Shown one piece after another: positions 57,448-64,000 of a stretch of DNA of 64,000 nt (position 1 is the first letter of the stretch; each line of letters starts with the position of its first letter). The stretch spans positions 22,030,001-22,094,000 of the forward strand of contig JALMGJ010000012.1 of assembly GCA_023362775.1 (NCBI GenBank). The letters run 5' to 3'. Below the pieces are notes generated by a model. It made no database searches and was not told the DNA's origin. It worked only from the letters and a program-made list of their open reading frames with translations. The position numbers were made by a program, and so were the translations under genes. This DNA is from Charina bottae (taxonomy: Eukaryota > Chordata > Lepidosauria > Squamata > Charinaidae).

Positions 57448-57684
57448 GTTTTTGTTGTTGTTTATTCTTCCGGTCATTTCTGACCCTTTGTGACTTCATG
57501 GACCAGCCCACGCCAGAGCTTCCTGTCGGCTGTCACCACCCCCAGCTCCCCCAAGGTCGAGTCCGTCACCTCCAGAATATCATCCATCCGTCTTGCCCTT
57601 GGTCGGCCCCTCTTCCTTTTGCCTTCCACTTTCCCTAGCATCAGCTTCTACTCCAGGGTATCCTGTCTTCTCATTATGTGGCCA
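57448..57684 (-). mobile_element. RTE-BovB 3' tail (6.1-kb subfamily), minus
   Basis: A 237-bp 5'-truncated tail. On the plus strand it reads 'TTGTTGTTTATTC', then 'TTTGTGACTTCATGGACCAG' and stops at 'TCATTATGTGGCC', that is inside the C-terminal KYFGHIMRR codons. No clear target duplication. Confidence 0.9.
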
Positions 57685-58026
57685 TCTCTTAATAAAGGTT
57701 AATTTCTCTAGATGGCTGGATCTCAGATCAAACTGAGGAAGTTGATGGTAGATGGGTTTAATTTCTAAGCAGAAGCTGGTCATACACACCACATTTCATA
57801 TCATTTACATGAGATGTAGCCAAACTCTGTTAAGATGTTTCTCTCTCTGTCTCCCTATGTCTCTCCAATGCAAACATTTAATACAGTCCAAGACCAGATC
57901 ATAAAAGTAAAAACAACCAAGTACAATTTGAGAATACAACAAAGTTTCTTTAAGTAAAACATCTACTTCTGTTTCCGGGTCTGACAATTGTGAAGCCTTA
58001 TGGCTTGGGCACAGAATTTAGCGATT
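57685..58026. other. No recognised feature
   Basis: About 340 bp; nothing recognised apart from the left target duplication of the next element at its end. Confidence 0.5.
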
Positions 58027-58225
58027 GTATAGATCAAGGGTCGGAAATGGCGGCTCGCGAGCCACATGCAGCTCTTTGGCCCCTTGAGTGTGGCTCTTCC
58101 GCAGCTGAACTCACCCCCGCCCCTTCCACGTGATTGGATCCCGCCCCCAAACTCTTACGCTCTTACGCGCTCTCGCTCTCCAAGGCCGGGGCCACCCGCA
58201 GCCGCCCACACCTCGCGCATAGCTC

Positions 58226-58500
58226 GCGGGGCTCTCTGCCGCTCCCTTTGATGGAGGAGGGACTGGCGTGCCTTGGGAGCTGCTGCTGCTGCTGCATGTC
58301 TGGGCGAGGCGCACGGGCGGAGCTGCCTGCCTGGCACTCGGGCGCTCCGGCTGGGGTGCAGCGGGATGGTAGCTCTGCCCGAGCGCCTTTCCTGGCCGGT
58401 CCTCGCGGGCCACCGGCGATGCTCCCGTCCCGCTGCACCCCAGCCGGAGCACCCGAGTGCCAGGCAGGCAGCTCGGCCCACGTGCCTCGCCCAGACATGC

Positions 58501-58552
<52 letters not shown>

Positions 58553-58600
58553 TCCCAAGGCACGCCGGTCCCTCCTCCATCAAAGGGAGCAGCACAGAGC
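58226..58600. repeat. Large inverted repeat (hairpin) with a (CAG)n tract
   Basis: The left arm, from 'CGGGGCTCTCTGCCGCTCCC' through 'TTTGATGGAGGAGGGAC', pairs with the right arm, which ends 'CCTCCTCCATCAAAGGGAGC' and 'AGCACAGAGCCCCG'. The arms are about 150 bp with few mismatches; the centre is near 58395-58400. The left arm has about four CTG units (58270-58282) where the right arm has a (CAG)n of about 16 units (58504-58552). Confidence 0.88.
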
Positions 58601-59649
58601 CCCGTGGGCTGTCCTGTTAAAGTTATTCTATGTAGGATTCAAGCGAATGGATTCCTTCACTATGAAATCCTAGCCTGTAAAATGGAATTTTACAGGTTCC
58701 TATGCTGTAAGGGGTTCCCATAAGAAAAAGCATGAAAAACACCAGATGTGCTTTTCTCTAGTCAAAACAATGGTGATAACAGTCCTTTCCCATGAGAACA
58801 GCGTCCCGAAGGAAAAGCCAATATGCAACACCGCCATCTCATGGCGGTTTATAGTACGTACAACTGCTACTAAAATGTTAAGCTGAAAAATGGCCTAGCC
58901 CACATTAGCCAATCAGAATGTTGAACCATTCAACTATGAACTATGGGTACTCATCTCACTCGCTCTTTTTCTATGCTTCTTTTGACTGCTATCTACATGT
59001 ATTTTGTTTCTGTACTGTAACTACGCCTGGTCTTTGCATAGACCATGATTTTTCTTTCCTCACATCTGTTGATGGAACTCTGCGTATGCTTTGTTTTTTC
59101 CTTCAAGATATTGTTAGCCTTAAAACACGTTGTTTGGATTAATCTGCGCCTGCAACCCCAAAAGCCAGCAACACCCCACATGTCCGGCTTACTCGGACCC
59201 CGGGGAGAGGGCCGCCCGCCCGCCCCGTCGAAGAGAGCGACGCGCCGAGGGAACCGCTGCTGCGGGGCGCCGACAAGTGAAAGCTGGCGGGCGGGCGCGC
59301 TCCCCTGCCTGTCCACGCCCGAGATGCCAAGAGAGCGCAGCCGGGCTGGGCGCCCAATCCCGAGAGGCGGCCCGGGCGCCTCTGAGCCAACGGGTCTGTG
59401 CCGTCGCTCTGCCGCCGCCCCGCGCTCATCCTCCCGCTCTTCCCTGGGGGCTGCGTTCCGGCGAGCAGCTGCACTTGGCCAGGAGAGGCGGGGGTCCCGA
59501 GCAGCGGAGCCCGGGAGCAGCAGGGCCCGGCCGCGGCATTTTTCCCTCTCGGAGGAGGAGGAGAGGGGTCTTCCTGTAGCCCCGAACGGAGGTGCTGCTT
59601 CCCCACCTGGACCGCTGCGCTGCACGGGCTTTGCGGGCATCCGGACGGT

Positions 59650-59830
59650 CTCCGCGCACAGGCGGGCGTGGCGGGGGCAGGTGCAATGGCAGGCATGCTG
59701 GGCGTGGCGGCGAGCATGCTGGGCATGGCAGCCAGTGTGGCGGCAGGCATGGTGGGCATGGCAGGGACAGGTGCGGAGGCAGGCATGGCAGCCATGGCAG
59801 CGGCAGGTGCAGTGGCGGACGTGGCGGGGG
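59650..59830. repeat. Degenerate short tandem repeat in the hAT cargo
   Basis: Imperfect repeats of the type 'GGCAGGCATGGTGGGCATGGC' and 'GGCGGCGAGCATGCTGGGC' in the CpG-rich block. The Ala/Met/Gly-rich frames here follow from this composition. Confidence 0.7.
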
Positions 59831-60490
59831 CAGCCCCACCGCTTATACGCACAAACCCTCCCGTGTCTGTCGTATTCTTACCCCAGCTCCTTGGGGGAAG
59901 CGAGTCCCCGTGCACAAAGCTTGATCCCCCGGCTCCTATATCAATCCTACATTCCTGCAGGAAGGTAGCCAGGAATCAGCCCCGAGCTCGGCCCGTTTCC
60001 CCCAGGTACAGCACGCGGACAACTTCCCCGCCGCCCTCTTTCCCCCAAGTGACTTCACAATGCTGCACAATCTAATTCCGCTTTGACCACCAGGGCCGCT
60101 TCTCCGGGAACAGCAAAAGGACACACAGGAGAGGCGGCGAAAGCAAGAGGGTTCGGGTTTTGGAGGAGGCGAGGAAAGGAGAACCCGGTTCACTGAGCTC
60201 CGCCAGGCCTAATTCGGCGTTTCCCGGTTTCCAAGCACCCTTTATAACCAGGAGCCATTTATGGGGGAATCCGGAAGAGAAGCGACTGGAGCAGTCAAGC
60301 CTCTTTCCCTTCTTCCAAACCCCCCCGCCCCCTTCCACGCGATTGACTCCCACCCGCAAACCCCGCCCCCTTCCACGCAATTGGCTCCCACCCTCAAACC
60401 CCGCCCCCTGGCTCTCGAGTGATGTTATAAATGTTATAAATGTCAAAATGGCTCCTGGCGTAAAAAAGTTTGCCGACCCCTGGTATAGAT

Positions 60491-60814
60491 GATTCCAGGG
60501 CACTAATCTTTTAGGAAAAATTCTAAATACAGTTGGTCTGAATGGCCAGGAAGTCTACCTATTATGCATTGAATTAATTGGAAATGCAATTTCTTGTAAA
60601 AGCTACACCTCAGTAAGACATGTTATAAGGTTTTAATTTCAGCAGCAGCACAGGACATCTTCTGCGTGAAAAGGGTATCTGATTACATCTACTATCCATG
60701 ATTACAGAGGGAAAGTATTGAAGCCTGCTCTAGAGAAGCCCCAGCAATTTTGGAATAGGATAACTTGTGCAGGTTGCAGTTTCCTGGTTTTGTTATAAAT
60801 ACATACATACATAC
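60491..60814. other. No recognised feature
   Basis: About 320 bp ending in a short (ATAC)n run (60799-60816). Confidence 0.5.
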
Positions 60815-60994
60815 ATTGGCGATCACTCGTAGCCGAGTAAGATTGTCTTCCAAAGGTAAAATTTTAACGGTGGATCCGTAAGTGGCTATAAAGGCCAATT
60901 CTGGATCTGCACAACCTCCCACAATGAGGGCATAGGTTTCCGGGTGGGAGACGGTCATGATGAGGGTTTGCCTGACGTGCCTTCCTTTTAGCTC
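60815..60994 (-). repeat. 180-bp repeat, first copy (LINE-like tail)
   Basis: Begins ATTGGCGATCACTCGTAGCC and ends CCTTTTAGCTC. The copy at 61259-61438 matches over 180 bp without gaps and with about four differences. Each copy is preceded on the left by a short microsatellite, (ATAC)n here, which on the minus strand looks like a LINE 3' end followed by a simple-repeat tail. Family unknown to me. Confidence 0.8.
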
Positions 60995-61258
60995 TTTTCT
61001 CCCTTTCGCCCTGTACTCGTGCTTCTTCAAAGTCCATAGCACCATTAATGAAGGCTGACCTCCAATTGAAACGCTCATGAGTTAGGGCTTCCCAGTTCTC
61101 AATGTATTATAATTAATTAACAACCAACATCCTGGCAAAACAGATGCGCCTATGTTTATAATCATAATTATAAATAAAATGGATCAGAAACCAAGACCAA
61201 ATGATATTCCTCCATGCAGCTGCTTAACACAGTTTATGTACAGCGAGTCATCATCATC

Positions 61259-61438
61259 ATTGGCGATCACTCGTAGCCGAGTAAGATTGTCTTCCAAAGG
61301 TAAAATTTTAACAGTGGGTCCGTAAGTGGCTATAAAGGCCAATTCTGGATCCGCACAACCTCCCACAATGAGGGCATAGGTTTCCGTGTGGGAGACGGTC
61401 ATGATGAGGGTTTGCCTGACGTGCCTTCCTTTTAGCTC
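61259..61438 (-). repeat. 180-bp repeat, second copy (LINE-like tail)
   Basis: Same orientation as the copy 444 bp upstream, preceded by (ATC)n at 61248-61259. The similarity ends at GCTC in both; the first copy continues into 'TTTTCTCCCTTTCG', the second into unique DNA. This fits two independent 5'-truncated insertions better than a local duplication. Confidence 0.8.
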
Positions 61439-61920
61439 AGTATAGCCTTGGGGCAGCGGCAAAGTTACTCTGGAGTTCCATATCTGTCTTTAATAGTCTC
61501 CTTTGCCTTATCAAATATCATGGTTGAAAGGAAATCAGGAGGCATACCCAAATGGAGCAGTTTGTTGGCTACAATTCATTATCTCCCTCTCTTCATAGCA
61601 ATTGTGGTTTAAACATTTTTGAAACACAGTCTTGAAATCCATGAAATGCTAGGTAGGATCATTATGTCTAACCTTGCAAACCATTCCCAAGATTACACAC
61701 AATGTGCAAGGACTTTTGTCTATCAAGTGAGGAATAATTCTTTTGGAGCTGAAATGCTATTTGTGGCAATCTTGGAACCTAAGAAGCTGCCTCATGCTGA
61801 CTGTTTGGTCAACTACCCCATTATTGTTGCCACTGGTTGGCAGAGGGTTGCAGATCTACCTGTACCTCAATTGCCCAATTAACAAGCCAATCAGCTTGTA
61901 AGGTCAATACAGCCACCCTG
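61439..61920. other. No recognised feature
   Basis: About 480 bp; an 87-codon frame at 61619-61882 is unrecognised. Confidence 0.45.
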
Positions 61921-62095
61921 GAAGACATATATGGGGTCCCCTCACCAACTTTTGCCCAGACTGAAGAAGCTGCTTGGACAAGCAGTGAAACGTTTCAACC
62001 AAAAGAAAGAAATCCAGTTGCCATGACTCAACCTACAGACAATTCCACCTGGATGACTGAGAATCTTCATCGACATAGAGGGTTGCAGAGTTTCA
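61921..62095 (+). mobile_element. Penelope-like tail fragment, second subfamily
   Basis: 'CAGACTGAAGAAGCTGCTTGG', 'ACAAGCAGTGAAACGTTTCAA', then 'CCAGTTGCCATGACTCAACC' and 'CTGGATGACTGAGAATCTTC' form a tail widely seen in vertebrate genomes. It has the same layout (core, stem, GAAAC) as the Penelope-like tails at 43060 and 63259 but different wording. Confidence 0.5.
61961..62000 (+). ncRNA. Hammerhead-like motif
   Basis: CTGAAGA at 61961-61967, stem CTGCTTG (61970-61976) with CAAGCAG (61979-61985), then GAAA at 61987-61990. Two bases (AG) separate the core from the stem, so it departs from the strict hammerhead consensus. Confidence 0.35.
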
Positions 62096-62689
62096 CCATT
62101 AACTTGAAGATGCTGAGATGGTCAAAACATGTGCAATAGCATCCAACTAAGGCCCCTTCCTTATACTCTGTGTGGATAAAGCAAAAATATATATATATAG
62201 CATGCTTTACTTTATATTAGCACTTCCTGCAAACTGACATTTGGAAGGAATTTTGAAAGTATTCCCATTTGGCTCTTGATGTTTTTAATTAGAAACAAGC
62301 AATTTTTAATGTGAAAAATATACAACATACTTATTATAATCAATAACATTTGATGCACTGCGGTTAAATTATCCACATCTAGCTTTACCACCGCAATGAT
62401 AGTTTCTTTCCAGTCTATTTTTATTTGCGTTTTATTATAAGTTTGCGTGTAAATATTAGAATAAAGTGAAAACAGAATTTTAAAGCTAATGATTAAAAGA
62501 GTTGCTCACTGATAGAAATTTGGAAACTTGCAGCATATCTTTGAAGTCCTCAGCATATTCCTGAGCACAATTGATGTGGCAGAAAAGACAGAATGGCTTT
62601 TTCTGTACTCCAGAAATGAAAACCAAACCAAACCAAACCCTTGCTTTAATAAAGTTCTTGGCAAGTACCGACTTTTTGGCTGGATTTGC
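62096..62689. other. No recognised feature
   Basis: About 590 bp of AT-rich DNA; nothing recognised. Confidence 0.5.
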
Positions 62690-62875
62690 ACAACATGCTA
62701 GAGTAGGCTGAAATGTGGTTGAGGCTCAACATGTTGTGTAGGCATGTTGTCTTAGCATGTTTAACGAACCAAGGTCACTGTTTTAGTATGCTCGATGAAC
62801 AAGACCATCCCATTAAGCCACCCTGTGCTTTACTAGTTTATGAATAGCGTGTTTTGTGAACACAGCAACAATTGT
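62690..62875. repeat. Dispersed repeat also seen at 29450-29645
   Basis: 'GGCTGGATTTGCACAACATGCTAGAGTAGGCTGAAA' at the start and 'GTGTTTTGTGAACACAGCAA' at the end match the earlier copy in the same orientation. Class unknown. Confidence 0.5.
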
Positions 62876-62879
62876 GTTT

Positions 62880-63369
62880 CCTTATCTCACTGAGCTTGGT
62901 TGTTTGCTTGCAGACGTTTCGTTGTCCAACACCGAAGATGTTGCCTAGTCGGGCAAGGAAACATCTGCAAGTCAACAACCAAGCTCAGAGAGCACCAAGG
63001 ACTCCAGAGTTTAACCCTGAGCTACAGATATTCTCTTCTATTGGTACCACATATGGGTGTCAAATGCTTCAGAAAGGACACAAATGGGAGAAATTTGCAT
63101 GTAGGCAAACGTCCACCAAGGAACAACTATTCTTTCTGCATGAATGCCTACGACAGCATGCCCTGCCCACCAGTGTCAGATACAAACTCCAATAAACTGC
63201 ACAGCTGGATAGAAAATAGTGCAACAAAGTGGGCAAAAAATTATACGGCTACCTAACACTGAAGATGTTGCCTAGTCAGGCAACGAAACATCTTCAAGCA
63301 AACAACCAAGCTCAGAGAGCACCAAAGACTCCACAGCTCAACCCTGAGCTACATACAGTATATTCTCTT
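62880..63369 (+). mobile_element. Penelope-like tails in complex arrangement
   Basis: Contains two copies of the tail seen at 42988-43150: one at about 62932-63035 and one at about 63255-63369, both ending 'GAGCTACA...ATATTCTCTTCTATTGG'. The first is fused at its left to an inverted partial copy (palindrome arms 62890-62920 and 62958-62988). About 210 bp of other sequence separates the two. Such inverted or tandem partial ends are usual for Penelope-like elements. Confidence 0.6.
63259..63300 (+). ncRNA. Hammerhead-like motif, best-formed copy
   Basis: CTGAAGA at 63259-63265, one extra T, a perfect 7-bp stem GTTGCCT/AGGCAAC (63267-63273 and 63278-63284) with the tetraloop AGTC, then GAAAC at 63285-63289. 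The outer GAAGATG/CATCTTC bases can also pair, which gives an alternative long hairpin. Confidence 0.42.
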
Positions 63370-63383
63370 CTATTGGTTCCTTA

Positions 63384-63715
63384 GGGGCATGGTGGCTCAG
63401 CGGGTAAGACGCCAGGCTTGTTGATTGGAAGATCGCAAGTTCGGAGGTTCAAATCCCTAGCCCTACGTGATGGAGTGAGCTCCCATACTCGCCTCAGCTC
63501 TTGCCAACCTAGCAATTCGAAAGCATGCAAATGCAAGTAGATAAATAGGTACCACTTCGGTGGGATGGTAACAGTGTTCCGCGTGTGTCATGCTGGCCAC
63601 ATGACCGCGGAAGCATCTTCGGACAGCGCTGGCTCTTCAGCTAACAAACGGAGATGAGCACTGGCCCCTAGAGTCGGACACGAATGCACGAGTGCAGGGG
63701 GAACCTTTACCTTTA
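63384..63715 (+). mobile_element. Sauria-type SINE, full length, inserted in the Penelope-like tail
   Basis: Head 'GGGGCATGGTGGCTCAGCGG', B-box-like 'GGTTCAAATCCC', tail 'GAGTCGGACACGAATGCAC' and CCTTTACCTTTA. A perfect 14-bp duplication CTATTGGTTCCTTA (63370-63383 and 63716-63729). It lies inside the end of the Penelope-like tail and so is younger. Confidence 0.94.
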
Positions 63716-63729
63716 CTATTGGTTCCTTA

Positions 63730-64000
63730 TCTCAGATTTAGGTTTGCTGGATTCTATGAGTTTACTGGCTTCCTCTGAGCAAGATGCCCTCCATAACTGT
63801 TGGGATTGTAAATTCCAGAGTGACCATCTGATCTAACTCTCCATCTGCAGCCTCTTACCAGCATCAGATCAATCTTCAGAGGCTACTCCTGGAACTGGTC
63901 CTGCTGCACCACTTTCCATTACTTCAGTCCCTCTTCTAGCCTTTCCTCCAAGCTTCCCACCCTGCCCAGTGTCCAGTACTCATTCCATTCTCTGTAGGCT
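63730..64000. other. No recognised feature
   Basis: About 270 bp to the window edge; no gene or repeat recognised. Confidence 0.5.

Larger units (their letters stand above)
58035..60482. mobile_element. Long non-autonomous hAT, 2,448 bp, with GC-rich cargo
   Basis: Ends CAAGGGTCGGAAATGGCGGC and AAAAAAGTTTGCCGACCCCTG, with a perfect 8-bp duplication GTATAGAT (58027-58034 and 60483-60490). The left end ('GGCTCGCGAGCCACATGCAG', 'CTCTTTGGCCCCTTGAGTG') is the start of a widespread vertebrate hAT family. No transposase is present. The interior holds a large inverted repeat (58226-58600), an AT-rich part (58610-59150), a CpG-rich block (59157-60330) and, near the right end, two copies of the GC-rich subrepeat also seen in the 50573 element. 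The CpG-rich block could be captured host promoter or 5' UTR sequence, or nested elements. Confidence 0.85.

Noticed and set aside
58111..60075. Frames of up to 307 codons (Ala/Gly/Arg-rich) resembling a signal-peptide protein with a Leu run
   Set aside because: The Leu, Ala and Gln runs are translations of the CAG/CTG tract and the frames exist on both strands across a hairpin and CpG-rich cargo of a hAT element.

Overview
The window looks like intergenic or intronic nuclear DNA from a vertebrate, most likely a squamate reptile (lizard or snake). The evidence is the repeat content: RTE-BovB LINEs of two subfamilies, SINEs with a tRNA-like head and a BovB-like tail (Sauria SINE type), squamate-type L1 tails, L2/CR1 tails, a Penelope-like element, several non-autonomous hAT families and many long microsatellites. 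I found no host protein-coding exon, rRNA or true tRNA gene. Every open frame longer than about 120 codons that I could interpret lies in a transposon, a GC-rich transposon interior or a microsatellite.

Layout. 1-2.7 kb: nothing recognised. 2.7-10.5 kb: three copies of one RTE-BovB subfamily (a truncated minus copy, a near-full-length plus copy with a 626-codon open frame over the reverse transcriptase, and a minus copy split by an L2/CR1 tail). 11.6-13.4 kb: a pyrimidine pentamer microsatellite and a GC-rich hAT candidate. 15.5-21 kb: an L2 tail, a 128-bp RTE tail, a 1.6-kb typical BovB copy, a near-perfect 104-bp palindromic MITE and a minus SINE. 23-27 kb: two TA-flanked MITEs around a LINE that was later hit by a solo LTR and a BovB tail. 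28-33 kb: SINEs and sparse old repeats. 33-37.5 kb: an L1 tail, a full-length 3.2-kb RTE copy with an 11-bp target duplication, and a small hAT. 38-40 kb: an L1 tail and a BovB tail. 42-50 kb: microsatellites, a Penelope-like 3' region interrupted by a hAT, SINEs, a hAT, and a LINE fragment between 103-bp direct repeats. 50.5-60.5 kb: three hAT elements, one 2.4 kb long with a large hairpin and GC-rich cargo. 60.8-64 kb: a duplicated 180-bp LINE-like tail, Penelope-like fragments with hammerhead-like motifs, and a SINE.

How the parts relate. The BovB/RTE elements are the likely source of machinery for the SINEs, because both share the GAGTCGGACACGACT tail motif. None of the autonomous copies here has an intact full-length coding region; the closest is the 33.9-37.1 kb copy, with one frameshift and two stop codons relative to its sister. 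Target-site duplications fix exact boundaries for most elements and let nested insertions be ordered in time. The strongest unusual observations are the 103-bp flanking duplication, the 173-bp higher-order repeat inside a hAT, the giant hairpin with a CAG tract inside another hAT, and the hammerhead-like motifs of the Penelope-like fragments.
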